Shown here piece after piece: positions 8,142-17,120 of a stretch of 36,408 nt of DNA. A model generated the notes under the pieces. That model was not told the origin of the DNA. It ran no database searches and saw nothing but the letters and a program-made list of their open reading frames with translations. How positions within the stretch are numbered: the stretch's first letter is position 1; each line of letters starts with the position of its first letter. The position numbers and the translations under genes were made by a program. Origin of the DNA: Lentisphaerota bacterium (lineage in GTDB: Bacteria > Verrucomicrobiota > Lentisphaeria > Oligosphaerales > JABHEG01); contig JABHEG010000215.1 in assembly GCA_018676675.1 (NCBI GenBank), positions 1 through 36,408 on the forward strand, given 5' to 3'.

Positions 8142-8591
8142 TTAGCCCCGGTGTTGCTCCAACGCGCGCCTGGCCTCCCTGTCGTACATCCGTTTCTTGA
8201 TATCTTCCCGTTTGTCCCGCACGTTCTTTCCTTTGCAGAGCCCCAATTCCACTTTGATGTTGTGCCGAAGGAGGTATACGCGCAGCGGAATGAGGGTAAG
8301 ACCGCGCGCCTCTATGGCCTGAGTCAATCGGCGGATTTCACGCTTGTGCATCAGGAGCTTCCGGCTCCGCCGGGGAGCGTGGTTGTTGCGGTTCCCCTGG
8401 GTATACTCAGCAATATGTGCCCCGATGAGGAAGAGCTCACCGTCGACCAGGCGGGCATAGGAGTCGGTCAAAGCAATGCTGCGTGCTCGGCAGGACTTGA
8501 CCTCCGTTCCGACCAAGGCGATGCCGGCCTCGAACGTCTCGAGGATGTGGAAGTTGTGCCGGGCTTTCTTGTTTTGAGCAAGCGTAGTCAT
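8142..8591 (-). CDS. smpB: SsrA-binding protein SmpB
   Basis: A 149-residue RNA-binding protein that delivers tmRNA to stalled ribosomes. It begins with the usual NKKARHNF/ILETFEAGI block, contains GTEVKSCRARSIALTDSYA and NRNNHAPRRSRKLLMHKREI, and ends in the basic tail (KGKNVRDKREDIKKRMYDREARR) that folds in the decoding centre. The length is normal for the family. It starts five bases downstream of the dehydrogenase stop, so the two are probably co-transcribed. I found no tmRNA gene beside it. Confidence 0.97.
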   Translation of the reverse strand: MTTLAQNKKARHNFHILETFEAGIALVGTEVKSCRARSIALTDSYARLVDGELFLIGAHIAEYTQGNRNNHAPRRSRKLLMHKREIRRLTQAIEARGLTLIPLRVYLLRHNIKVELGLCKGKNVRDKREDIKKRMYDREARRALEQHRG

Positions 8592-8596
8592 AGGAG

Positions 8597-9631
8597 TTAC
8601 ACGTTGATCATGGCTTTGACGACACCGTCTGCGTAACCATCGACCAAGTCAAATGCCTTCTTGGAGTCATCCAGCGAGAACCGATGTGTCACCATGAAAT
8701 TCGGGGAGATATCTCCGGCTGCAATCAGATCCAAGGCGGTCTGGACGCAACCATTCTGACGGCGGACGTTCTGAAGGCAGACTTCTCGACGGCGGCCCGC
8801 TTCTGCGGAGAAACTGTAGCGGTCGAACTCAGGAATCCCGATTAACATGAGTTTCCCCCCTGGTTTCAGCAACTGGAACGCCTGATCCAGGGCTTCCTGC
8901 TGTCCGCAACACTCGAAGACGGCGTCCAGAAGAAGTGGCTCTCGGTCCTCGATTTCCGCTACCACATCGCAGGCGTCGGGGTTCCCGGTCCACGTGGCGC
9001 CGTGTTCGCGTGCCATCTGGCACCGGTAGTCTAACCGATCCGTGGCGTAGACACGTGCCGCACCCCAGGCCAAAGCCGGCAGCATGACACTGAGCCCGAT
9101 CGGTCCCATCCCGAGGATCCCGATCCTGGCGCCGCCCATCGGGATCGACTGCTTCACAGCATAGGCACCTATGGACAGCGGTTCGACGAGGGCCGCATCC
9201 TCGAATGACACATGGTCCGGCACGCGAAAGCAGCATTCTTCCGGCATCACGCAGAGTTCACTCAGACAACCCTCGATCTGTCCCGGGCAGGCCAGGTACT
9301 TCAGGTTGCGGCACGTATGGGCCCTGCCGCTCAGACATTGGTCGCAACGGTGGCAAGCGACTCCGGGCTCGATTGCCACACGATCTCCCGGCTGAACTCT
9401 GGTGACTTCCGAACCGATCTCCTGGACGGTGGCGGCCGCTTCGTGCCCGACAGCGTAGGGGAACTCAACAACCTGACTGCCGATCCGGCCCGTGGCGTAG
9501 TAGTGGACATCCGATCCGCACACGCCCACGGCTTCAACTCTGAGGAGAACGTCGGTCGGGCTCATGATGCGCGGTGCCGGTACGTCGTTGATGGCCATTT
9601 CGCGGATATTGGTGAGCTGTGCTGACTTCAT
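8597..9631 (-). CDS. Zinc-dependent medium-chain dehydrogenase, sorbitol/xylitol dehydrogenase-like
   Basis: A 344-residue NAD(P)-dependent polyol or alcohol dehydrogenase. The catalytic-zinc Cys38 (GVCGSDVHYY) and His62-Glu63 (GHEAAATV) are present, as are four structural-zinc cysteines at 92, 95, 98 and 106 (CHRCDQC...C). The Rossmann nucleotide site is GILGMGPIG. The segment GSDVHYYATGRIG is characteristic of the sorbitol/xylitol dehydrogenase branch, oxidising a sugar alcohol to a ketose. I use the ATG at 9631, where homology begins and GAGG lies upstream, rather than the extended frame. The substrate is not certain. Confidence 0.88.
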   Translation of the reverse strand: MKSAQLTNIREMAINDVPAPRIMSPTDVLLRVEAVGVCGSDVHYYATGRIGSQVVEFPYAVGHEAAATVQEIGSEVTRVQPGDRVAIEPGVACHRCDQCLSGRAHTCRNLKYLACPGQIEGCLSELCVMPEECCFRVPDHVSFEDAALVEPLSIGAYAVKQSIPMGGARIGILGMGPIGLSVMLPALAWGAARVYATDRLDYRCQMAREHGATWTGNPDACDVVAEIEDREPLLLDAVFECCGQQEALDQAFQLLKPGGKLMLIGIPEFDRYSFSAEAGRRREVCLQNVRRQNGCVQTALDLIAAGDISPNFMVTHRFSLDDSKKAFDLVDGYADGVVKAMINV

Positions 9632-9826
9632 GCTGATCCTCGCGCACAATGTTTCATCCACCCATGACCCATTTCGGGTGACGGACATCGGTGGCTGTGG
9701 GCTTGCGGTCGTTCCCGCTCCGTGAAAGGGACGGGCGCCACAGCGGCCGAAGGCTGCAAAGGCAAGGTCTGTAGCGTAGCGCCACCGGGGTCAAAATCAA
9801 GGGCAGGGCGAGGCGGAGAAATCTTG

Positions 9827-10408
9827 TCAAGCCAAGTGACTGAGGAGTGAGTCTATGATGGCTTGAACCAACCCAATAACCGCACCCAGCACGCCGCCGA
9901 AGAACGTAATGTGACGGAACTGTTTCCGGGAGAACCCCAGTACGAGTTCCTCAAGCTGGGCGATCTCCATCTCGTTGATCCGTTCCTCGATCCGTTGGGC
10001 GATGTTCAGCGATCCCCCGTCGGCCAAGGCCCGATTTCCCATGTCCTCCAGCCCCAGAAGCAAGCGCCCCACGATCTTACCTTTGAAGGGCCTGAGCATG
10101 GCTCCCATCGGCCCGAATTGTTGGAGGAGAAGATCGACTTGGTGCTGAACGGCGGCTCTGGTTTCAGCTCCTGTGATAATGTCGTGCACGTCATCGCCGG
10201 AGAAGAGATTGCTTTCGAACGTATGCGCGATGTTCTGAGCAATCGCGGCCCGTTGCGATGGAATCACTCCCGGGGTAAAGGGCAGGCGCCACCGATGGAT
10301 TCTGATCTCGCTGTAGGGGCGGAAGAGCATCTTGATGGCGATCTGATTGGTGATCGCGCCGATGGTCGCGCCAACCAGGGGGAAGATGACAAAACTGAGC
10401 CATTCCAT
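9827..10408 (-). CDS. DUF445-family membrane protein, short form
   Basis: A 193-residue protein with one N-terminal membrane segment (about 3-25, including GATIGAITNQIAIKMLFRP, the signature of DUF445) and one C-terminal segment (about 168-190). The middle is helical with the block PFTPGVIPSQRAAIAQNIA, also characteristic of the family (YheB-like). Full DUF445 proteins are often near 380 residues; this is the short type. The start at 10408 is where homology begins; the open frame runs a further 435 bases upstream, over the activase gene, and that part is a shadow. Function is not known; some relatives are associated with the cell envelope of spores. It lies 55 bases downstream of the activase gene. 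Confidence 0.8.
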   Translation of the reverse strand: MEWLSFVIFPLVGATIGAITNQIAIKMLFRPYSEIRIHRWRLPFTPGVIPSQRAAIAQNIAHTFESNLFSGDDVHDIITGAETRAAVQHQVDLLLQQFGPMGAMLRPFKGKIVGRLLLGLEDMGNRALADGGSLNIAQRIEERINEMEIAQLEELVLGFSRKQFRHITFFGGVLGAVIGLVQAIIDSLLSHLA

Positions 10409-10463
10409 GTGAGAGGCACCGTATAGTGTTGGTAGCTGACTGCTGAGGCAGCAGAGGACGGGG

Positions 10464-11384
10464 TCACGTGGCGCTTCGCGGACGTTCGTTGACGACCGTG
10501 ACTCCCCGCTCAGAGAGCGCATTGATCCATTGCTCGACAGCGGTCGGATCCGGAGCATCCGTTTTGACGCGATCTGTGTCGTCGAGGCCCAACCGCTCAA
10601 GCTTCCCTTCGCCCAGGCGGTGGTAAGGCATGATCTCGACTCCCTGCAACCGGGGAAGCTCCCCGGCCAACGCGGCCACTCCATCAAAGTGTTCTTCCGT
10701 GTCATTGACTCCCGGGACGATGGGCAGCCTGACCAGAATTGCCTCGCCGGCCTCGTGCAGATGACGCAGGTTCGCAAGGATGAGGTCGTTGGGTACGCCT
10801 GTGGCCGCAATGTGTCGGTCACGGTCGATGGCCTTGATGTCATAGAGGAAGAGGTCCACGAATGGGCGGACGCGGTCGATTGACTGAGTTGGGGCGAAAC
10901 CCGAAGTCTCTATGCAGCAATGCAGTTCCTCGGCTTTGGCAGCGCCGAGGAGCGCCTCTGTAAAGTCGATCTGCATGAGCGGCTCGCCGCCGGAAATGGT
11001 CATGCCTCCCCCGGACGTCTCATAGAAGGGCTTGTCCCGAAGCACATCCTCAAGGACTTCCTCAACGCTCGCCTCGCGCCCGATCATCTCAATGGCATCC
11101 GCATAGCAGTGCTCCGCGCATGTGCCGCAGAGTTGGCAGTGCTCCCGGGCGATGGTGTGGTCCTCGCCCTCCAGGAGGTGGGCGTGCTGCGGGCAGTGCT
11201 TCAGACAGTACCCGCAACCGATGCACCGGGCGGGCGTGAAGGAGAGCTCTTGGGAAGGACTGTTTGACTCGGGATTGTGGCACCACCGGCAGCGCAACGG
11301 GCATCCCTTCAGAAAGACCGTTGTCCGGATTCCCGGGCCGTCGTGTATGGAGAACTTCTGGATGTCGAAGATGGTGCCGGTCAT
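10464..11384 (-). CDS. Glycyl-radical enzyme activating protein (radical SAM)
   Basis: A 306-residue radical SAM activase that installs the glycyl radical on its partner enzyme. The radical SAM cluster cysteines are C28, C32 and C35 (CPLRCRWC). An inserted ferredoxin-like domain carries two further clusters, C53-C63 (CIGCGYCLKHC) and C82-C92 (CQLCGTCAEHC), as in activases of dehydratase- and lyase-type glycyl radical enzymes but not in the short PflA. Downstream come GGGMTISGGEPL (SAM binding) and LYDIKAID. The partner is almost certainly the glycyl radical enzyme that starts 523 bases away on the opposite strand. The divergent arrangement is less usual than tandem. Confidence 0.95.
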   Translation of the reverse strand: MTGTIFDIQKFSIHDGPGIRTTVFLKGCPLRCRWCHNPESNSPSQELSFTPARCIGCGYCLKHCPQHAHLLEGEDHTIAREHCQLCGTCAEHCYADAIEMIGREASVEEVLEDVLRDKPFYETSGGGMTISGGEPLMQIDFTEALLGAAKAEELHCCIETSGFAPTQSIDRVRPFVDLFLYDIKAIDRDRHIAATGVPNDLILANLRHLHEAGEAILVRLPIVPGVNDTEEHFDGVAALAGELPRLQGVEIMPYHRLGEGKLERLGLDDTDRVKTDAPDPTAVEQWINALSERGVTVVNERPRSAT

Positions 11385-11570
11385 GCGGAGATCACTCGCT
11401 GTGACTAGGGGGCATTCCCCAGGTTCTGGAACGCGCTCCGGACTTGTTCGGCGGGAGCCAGCCTGGATTGTTCGCGAGACGTTCCGTCTCTTTCATTATC
11501 CACTTCGGCTGAAACATGTTGCGGCGCGAAGTGTCGACGCATTTCGTTGCACCTCATTTGCCCCTCAACG

Positions 11571-11622
11571 GGCTCAGGGCCTTGAGCAAGCCCTGCTGCG
11601 GCAGGGCGCGTCGAAGCGGCTC
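11571..11622. repeat. Dispersed 52-base hairpin repeat, copy 2
   Basis: This copy matches 2044-2095 at 41 of 52 positions. The central stem is CCCTGC (11591-11596), loop TGCG, GCAGGG (11601-11606). An outer perfect nine-base inverted repeat, GCCTTGAGC (11579-11587) with GCTCAAGGC (11619-11627), extends the hairpin; in copy 1 this outer stem is largely lost. The element therefore looks more intact here than near the kinase. Confidence 0.65.
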
Positions 11623-11737
11623 AAGGCTAGGTGAGCACGAGCGCCATAGGGCACTCACGTCGAAGCCCTGCGAGTAGAGCAGGCTCGTGTGCCGGGCTCG
11701 ATTCCGAGCTCGTGCGCTCGGGAGGCCCTGGGGCCCA

Positions 11738-11743
11738 TATAAT
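11738..11743 (+). promoter_or_regulatory. Possible -10 promoter element
   Basis: A perfect TATAAT lies 165 bases before the glycyl radical enzyme start. The bases 17 upstream (CGCTCG at 11715-11720) do not resemble a -35 element, so the site would need an activator or be fortuitous. Confidence 0.25.
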
Positions 11744-11907
11744 ACACGGCAGCGGTTCCCTTTCCACCGCTGGATGCCTGTACGGCAGACGACAGGGGGT
11801 ATATTCTGCACGTGACTTCTGCTGTTGCCTTCCTACTGGCAGCTTGTGGCTTCTTACAGGCCATTTGAGAAACGGTAATCGGCGACCTTCTTACGGAGAT
11901 ATTCGGT

Positions 11908-14238
11908 ATGAATGAACGGTTGACCCGGATTCGTGAGCAGGTCATGTCTCGGGGCGGTTCGTTTGCCACGCCCGGCACAGAGAACGCCTACTGTCTGGAT
12001 GTTGCCCTCTGGCGCGCTTCACGGCCTGGTAGATCGGTTGCCCAGGTCCGGGCCGGATTCCTCTATGAACAGGCTCGCCTGGCTGCGCTTGAGGTACCGA
12101 CACTTTGGACGTTGGGGGGAGAGCACCTCCCCAAAGCACAGCGGAACTTCGCAAGTCTGGCGGAGACGCCGCCGGATCCGGCGGGCGCTAAGGAACGTTA
12201 CGGCTTGAGCGACGCCGACATGGCCGCGATTCATGAGTGTGTCCATCAATGGGTCGGTCGGAATGCCTGCATGCCTGACGGCCACCAATTCGCTTTGGTC
12301 GGCGAGATGTCAGCCAAGCACGCTGACTCCGCGGGATCCTGGGGGCGCTGTGAATCGGGGCATGTGTTCTGGGCGCGGGGATGGATGGAGAACCACTCGG
12401 TGCGCGACTACGCCAAGGTGCTGAAGGGAGGCTACTTCGGGATCTTCCGGGAGGTGGAGGAGCACATGCGCCGTGCTGAGATTACCGATCCGGACTTCCC
12501 CCGCAAAGAGAACTTCTGGAAATCAGCGCTTTGGGTCTGTGAAGCGGGTATGCAGCTCAGTCGGCGCTATGGAGCCTTGGCCGCTCAACTCGCATCCGAG
12601 GCGGAAGATCCCGCCGACCGGGAGCGGCTGAAACGCATGTCTGCCACGTGCCTGCGCGTGCCTGAACACGGGGCCAAGACTCTCTTTGAGGCCACTCAAG
12701 CCCTGTGGTTGAGTCACATCCTGACGTGTGGTGAGGATGGAATCAACGCGAACTCGATAGGGCGACTTGATCAGATACTCTACCCCTACTACGAGCGGGA
12801 CTTGACGGCCAAGCGGATCACACGTGGACAAGCTGTTGAGTTGATGGAGGAACTGGCCTGCAAGCTCTATCTGGAATACGATGTGCAGGCGATCTGCCTG
12901 GGCGGCGTTGACCGCGAGGGGGGAGACGCTGTCAACGAGATGACGGAGATCATCCTGGAAGCGACTGAAAGTGTGGAGTTTGTCAGAGATGTGTCCGTGC
13001 GGTTGCGCAAAGACTCTCCCCCGGAGTTTGTGGAGACGTGTTCCCGCCTGATTGCACGTGGTGGTGGGATCCCTTTCATCTTCAACGACGACTGCTTCAT
13101 CCCTGCCCTGAGTGATCGAGGCATCGAGTTGCCTGATGCCCGGGACTACGCTCCTATCGGGTGTATCGAGCTGACCATTCCCGGGAAGGCCAACCCACAC
13201 GCTGTCTCGGCCTGGATGAACTCAACCAAGTGCCTTGAGCTTGCGTTGTTCGGCGGGCAGGATCATCGAGGAGGGAAGCAGCTTGGCCCCCGGACCCCTC
13301 CCCTGACCGACATCAGCACATACGACGAGCTCTATACCAACTACTGCAGGCAGTTGGACTATTTCTCCGAGCGAATGGTCTACATCTGCAACCGGGGAGA
13401 GCTGGCCCAACGTGAGCGCGGACCGTTGCCGTGTTGGTCGACCTTGACCGATGACTGCATTGCTCGGGGACGCGACATCACCGATGGGGGGCCAGTGTAC
13501 AATTACCATTCGGTCTGTTTCCTCGGGACTGCCAATACAGCGGACTCCCTGGCGGCCATGAAGAAACTGGTCTTCGAGGAGAAGAAGATTTCCGCAGTAG
13601 ACCTCCTCGCCGCGTTGCGGGACAACTTCGATGGGTGGGAGACTGTGCGAAAAATGTTGCTGAGCGGAGCCCCAAAGTACGGGAATGACTGCGATGAAGT
13701 TGACAGCATTGCCCGGGACGTGGCCATGTATTTCATCGACCTGATGGATCGCTGCCGAAGTCCGCTCAATGGGAGGTACTTCGTGCACCTCTTCTCTTTT
13801 CGATGCAACATCGAGTTTGGCCGAATGGTTGGGGCGACTCCGGATGGTCGGCACGCCGACGAGCCTCTGGCCTACTCGCTGTCTGCCCATCAGGGGCGCG
13901 ATGAGGAGGGCGTCACCGCGATGCTGCGCTCGCTGGCCAAGTTGCCGCATTCACAGGCCGCGGGGGCCTCGGCCGCCATCATCGATCTGGATCCGAAAAT
14001 GGTGGATGGTGAAGCTGGGATACAGCGGTTGAGTCAGCTGATCCGTTCCGCCCTGGGGATGGGGGTCGGGCAACTTCAGTGGAATGTGACAAGTGCCGAG
14101 AGACTGCGCCAGGCCCAGCAGGACCCTGAGCGTTACGGCAATGTCCCGGTCAGGGTGGCCGGCTATTCGCAGATGTTCAGGCTGCTCTCACCCGAGCTGC
14201 AGGAACACGTGATTGCCCGCACGAAGCACGCGGAATAA
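11908..14238 (+). CDS. Glycyl radical enzyme, dehydratase/lyase-type, substrate unknown
   Basis: A 776-residue member of the pyruvate formate-lyase superfamily. The catalytic thiyl-radical cysteine is Cys419 in PIGCIELTIPG, with Glu421 two residues later at the position of the general base in dehydratase and choline-lyase types (usually GCVE). The glycyl radical site is Gly752 in RVAGYSQMF, near the C-terminus as expected. Pyruvate formate-lyase itself has adjacent cysteines, which are absent here. The GCIEL motif, in place of GCVEP, means I cannot assign it to glycerol, propanediol, choline, hydroxyproline or isethionate enzymes. The activase is divergent on the other strand. The enzyme needs anaerobic conditions, and no microcompartment shell gene or encapsulation peptide is evident. 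Confidence 0.93.
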   Translation: MNERLTRIREQVMSRGGSFATPGTENAYCLDVALWRASRPGRSVAQVRAGFLYEQARLAALEVPTLWTLGGEHLPKAQRNFASLAETPPDPAGAKERYGLSDADMAAIHECVHQWVGRNACMPDGHQFALVGEMSAKHADSAGSWGRCESGHVFWARGWMENHSVRDYAKVLKGGYFGIFREVEEHMRRAEITDPDFPRKENFWKSALWVCEAGMQLSRRYGALAAQLASEAEDPADRERLKRMSATCLRVPEHGAKTLFEATQALWLSHILTCGEDGINANSIGRLDQILYPYYERDLTAKRITRGQAVELMEELACKLYLEYDVQAICLGGVDREGGDAVNEMTEIILEATESVEFVRDVSVRLRKDSPPEFVETCSRLIARGGGIPFIFNDDCFIPALSDRGIELPDARDYAPIGCIELTIPGKANPHAVSAWMNSTKCLELALFGGQDHRGGKQLGPRTPPLTDISTYDELYTNYCRQLDYFSERMVYICNRGELAQRERGPLPCWSTLTDDCIARGRDITDGGPVYNYHSVCFLGTANTADSLAAMKKLVFEEKKISAVDLLAALRDNFDGWETVRKMLLSGAPKYGNDCDEVDSIARDVAMYFIDLMDRCRSPLNGRYFVHLFSFRCNIEFGRMVGATPDGRHADEPLAYSLSAHQGRDEEGVTAMLRSLAKLPHSQAAGASAAIIDLDPKMVDGEAGIQRLSQLIRSALGMGVGQLQWNVTSAERLRQAQQDPERYGNVPVRVAGYSQMFRLLSPELQEHVIARTKHAE

Positions 14239-14262
14239 ACAAGAGGTGGCCAGGCCGCCGAA

Positions 14263-16416
14263 TCAGCCCGTGTGCCCCAGCCAGTCACGCAGTTCCTCGT
14301 CGAGTCCGGAGATCGAGATGATCTCGGCTTCGCCGCCGGACGGGAGATCGATGAAATCGCCCTCCACCTTGCTCAGCAGGAGCTGCCCCAACGGTGCTTC
14401 GTAGGAGATCATCTGCTTCTCGGGTATGCTGTCCCACAGGCCGAGGATGAAGTACTCGAGATTCTCGCCTTCTTCCGGCTTGAGGACAACCCGCGAGCCC
14501 GGGACGACCTCAAGCGGCTCCATTACATCCGCGAAGTCCGTTGGTTTGACTTCGTGGAGACCATCCTCGAGTTCTTCACGACGAGCCGATAGGAGGGACT
14601 GCTCGTCCTTCGCTGCTTTGTACTCAGCATTCTCCCTGAGATCCCCGAATCCGCGAGCGTGCGCGATCGCTCGGCTGTTAGCGGGAATTTTGACATTGAC
14701 AATCGCCTCGAGTTCGAGACGGCGGGCCTCGAAGCTTCTGTAGGATGTGACGACTTCCAAGGCCTTGCGGGCAGGCTGGTCACGGCGTTCTTCGACCATC
14801 GAGCGGGCTTCGGGGAACAAGCGTACAATCTTGACGAGAAGGCTCTGGCGTTCTCCGGAGTCGAAGAGGGGCAGGTGCTTCACGCAGCGCACGAGATTGG
14901 CGATCGCGTCTGGATCGCCATCCCTCATGACCAGGCGCTGGAAGGGCTGACTTTCCATCAGCAGTTTGCGGATTTCCTTGTTCGACTTGATGTAAGATCC
15001 GCGAACGGGCTTGGCCAGTGTTCGGAACAGGAGAATTGAGTCGGAGAGCATGGCCCGCTCGGGAGCGTCGTTCTTCCACAACCAGAGCAACATACCAGCC
15101 CCAGCTTCGTTGCCACGGATACGTCCAACAACATGCCTCATCAGGAGGCCTTCCGTTTCAGGAATTTGGGCGAACGATTTCTCGATCTGTGGATACAGAC
15201 GGAGTGGCAGGTCCATACAGTGTTTTGCCAGGTACTCGGTCCCTTTTGCAGCGATGGTGGCGCCGTTCCAGGAGGGGATGAGTTTTCCCGCGATTTTGTC
15301 GGTAATCTGGGCGTACACTGCTCCGTCATTCCAGCAGACGGCGTGTTCACCAATGCGGCGCATGAGAGGGAGAGCCCAGTCGGAGTCAGCCGCCAACTGC
15401 CACAGGCGGGAGACGGCTTCGGCGAGGACCGGGGCGTGTTCAGGCTTGGGGGCGGCGATCCGCAGCACGCTTTCCACCTTGTCAAGCATTTCCTCCGGTA
15501 GGGGGGGGGGCTCAGATCTTGTCAGGATATCAACCAGTTCCTGTACGCTTCGCGAGTCATACCAGGCACGTTGCTGGGATTGCTGGGATGCCGCTGATGC
15601 CGCCTTCACGGTCGGCCGTCTGGAAGCCACAGCCGGGCTTGGGGCTGGCGCGTCACCTTTGCCGGGACGCTGGATGGCTTCGCGCAGGCGCGGTGCCGAT
15701 ACCACACCCGGGACCAGGAGCGCTTTGACGATCTTAGGTGTGATGGCGGTTGCGGATGCCAGGGAATCGGCCAGGGCACTTGCGAAACCGTCCTTCTTGC
15801 TGAGTGTGCGCCACTTCTTCGGTTCGGCCAGCAAGGCAGCGACCACGGAATCAGGCCGGACAACAACCATACCGTCTAAGGCAACGGCCAGGTCGAACTC
15901 CTGTGGGCGGTCGAACTTGGCATAGATCTCATTGCCAATCCCGTCGACTTCGGTAATCTCGCCAACTCCATGTTGCGGGTACCAGCACGCGGCTCCTTCG
16001 GTCAGTGACTCGAAGACATCCCACCGAAGCATCACAGCTGGTGGAGGCCTGTTGGTGTCGTGGATTCCCATGGCAAGAAGCATCCCGGCCGGGTCCATGT
16101 AGTCGGAGAAGACCTTGCGGGCCGCTGTGGCGAGATTGTCTCGGAGAATGGCGTGGTCGAAACCTGTTCGGGCGAGCAGGAACGCCAGGCCCATGTCGGC
16201 TCCGGTCAGAGACTGTCTGTCGATCGAGTCCAGAACCAGCTCCGCACCGGCTTCCCAGGCTTCGCGGACGGGTTTGGGCCAGTCTGCCATGGTGCTCGGG
16301 GCGTCGACGAGCGCATCAGCAAGAGCCTGACGTGCGTCTGCCTTGCCGTCGCAGGCTGCCATGAAGGTATCTTCGAGTGCGTCGATGTCGGACCAAGTTA
16401 CATTCTGGGGGCTCAT
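14263..16416 (-). CDS. greA: Transcription elongation factor GreA with long N-terminal extension
   Basis: A 717-residue protein whose last 155 or so residues are a complete GreA. The coiled-coil tip GDLRENAEY (about 589-597) keeps the Asp and Glu that hold Mg in the polymerase secondary channel, and the C-terminal FKBP-like domain (GSRVVLKPEEG...QMISYEAPLGQLLL) is intact. GreA normally has about 158 residues. The preceding 560 residues are mostly helical, with a short beta segment around 150-190 (WYPQHGVGEITEVDGIGNE) and a Pro/Ala/Ser-rich linker near 265-295. This resembles the long GreA of chlamydiae (the COG1747-type N-terminal domain). The ATG at 16416 is preferred to an upstream TTG. It rescues backtracked RNA polymerase; the role of the extension is unknown. 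Confidence 0.9.
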   Translation of the reverse strand: MSPQNVTWSDIDALEDTFMAACDGKADARQALADALVDAPSTMADWPKPVREAWEAGAELVLDSIDRQSLTGADMGLAFLLARTGFDHAILRDNLATAARKVFSDYMDPAGMLLAMGIHDTNRPPPAVMLRWDVFESLTEGAACWYPQHGVGEITEVDGIGNEIYAKFDRPQEFDLAVALDGMVVVRPDSVVAALLAEPKKWRTLSKKDGFASALADSLASATAITPKIVKALLVPGVVSAPRLREAIQRPGKGDAPAPSPAVASRRPTVKAASAASQQSQQRAWYDSRSVQELVDILTRSEPPPLPEEMLDKVESVLRIAAPKPEHAPVLAEAVSRLWQLAADSDWALPLMRRIGEHAVCWNDGAVYAQITDKIAGKLIPSWNGATIAAKGTEYLAKHCMDLPLRLYPQIEKSFAQIPETEGLLMRHVVGRIRGNEAGAGMLLWLWKNDAPERAMLSDSILLFRTLAKPVRGSYIKSNKEIRKLLMESQPFQRLVMRDGDPDAIANLVRCVKHLPLFDSGERQSLLVKIVRLFPEARSMVEERRDQPARKALEVVTSYRSFEARRLELEAIVNVKIPANSRAIAHARGFGDLRENAEYKAAKDEQSLLSARREELEDGLHEVKPTDFADVMEPLEVVPGSRVVLKPEEGENLEYFILGLWDSIPEKQMISYEAPLGQLLLSKVEGDFIDLPSGGEAEIISISGLDEELRDWLGHTG

Positions 16417-16473
16417 AGGGGGCGACCAGTCATTCCTTTGAGCGTCCAAGGGGAGAAGCCCCTCGGCAGCGGG

Positions 16474-16980
16474 CTAGTTGTTGAGTAGCTTGTAATTCGG
16501 GATGGCGTGCTCGGCGATGGATTTCATTTCCGCATCCGCCCAGGGGCCGAGAATATAGAAAGAACCATCGTTCGGCGGGTTAGCCGGCACCGTCATACTG
16601 AAGCGAAAGACGCCGTCCACGAGAACGGCGAGCCGCTCTCCGGGGTACTGAGCGCAGGCCTGCAGCCAGCACGTTTGGCCATGTTTGTCCAAAACGGCTC
16701 TCAGCGCTTTGCGGCCGCTTGGGTCGACCATCGCATCCATGGCCATGATATTGTGGGAGGTCAGCAGAGGGGTGGAGCGAACCGTGATCGCTCTGCCTTC
16801 GGCTGCCTCAACGCTTCGGGCCAGGCGCGTTTTCTGCAGCTCCTGCGCCGCGAACGCGTGGATAGAAATCGCGCATATGACCTGTTCCTCGGGTCGCTCA
16901 AGAAGGGATTGACACCCCGCGAGAACAACCAGGCTAAGGGCTAAAGACAGACTCGTCCATCTGGGTTGACTCGCGGTCAT
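16474..16980 (-). CDS. Lipoprotein with a SecD P1-head-like domain
   Basis: A 168-residue lipoprotein. The start at 16980 gives a clean type II signal peptide, hydrophobic to LVVLAGC with Cys23 as the lipidated residue; the frame is open upstream, but that part is not protein-like. The mature part resembles the head of the first periplasmic domain of SecD: VDPSGRKALRAV is followed by YPGERLAVLVDGVFRFSM and an ILGPWADAEMKSIAEH helix, matching the order of SecD segments such as GERLAILMDGKVYSAPV and SAEEATRLAGVI seen in the SecDF of this window. It lies between the response regulator gene and greA on the same strand. Its function is unknown; a link to secretion is only suggested by the fold. 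Confidence 0.72.
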   Translation of the reverse strand: MTASQPRWTSLSLALSLVVLAGCQSLLERPEEQVICAISIHAFAAQELQKTRLARSVEAAEGRAITVRSTPLLTSHNIMAMDAMVDPSGRKALRAVLDKHGQTCWLQACAQYPGERLAVLVDGVFRFSMTVPANPPNDGSFYILGPWADAEMKSIAEHAIPNYKLLNN

Positions 16981-17120
16981 CGTGTGCGGGACGGAATCGT
17001 TCAGCTCACAGGCCCACATGCCTACTTCCTTTGACGTATCCTCGTGTCCTGGGCGTTTGGAGCGGCCATTGGCGGCTCGGAGTTGAGCCCGGCAGAGCCG
17101 GAGCGAAGTCTTGTGCTTGG

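Larger units (their letters stand above)
11385..11907. other. Divergent control region between activase and glycyl radical enzyme
   Basis: This 523-base stretch separates two functionally coupled, divergently read genes and has no supported gene of its own. It contains copy 2 of the hairpin repeat (11571-11622) and a perfect TATAAT at 11738-11743. A minus-strand frame across 11554-11811 has no family resemblance. The regulatory DNA for both genes must lie here, but no operator family is recognisable. Confidence 0.45.

Noticed and set aside
10409..10843. Upstream extension of the DUF445 gene
   Set aside because: The extra residues overlap the activase gene and lack DUF445 similarity, which begins at the ATG at 10408.
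11680..11720. A tRNA-like T-loop (GGCTCGATTCC)
   Set aside because: The flanking bases do not form a cloverleaf or acceptor stem.
15499..15511. A run of nine G inside the long greA
   Set aside because: It encodes a proline run in an intact frame; it is a possible slippage site but no frameshift is seen.
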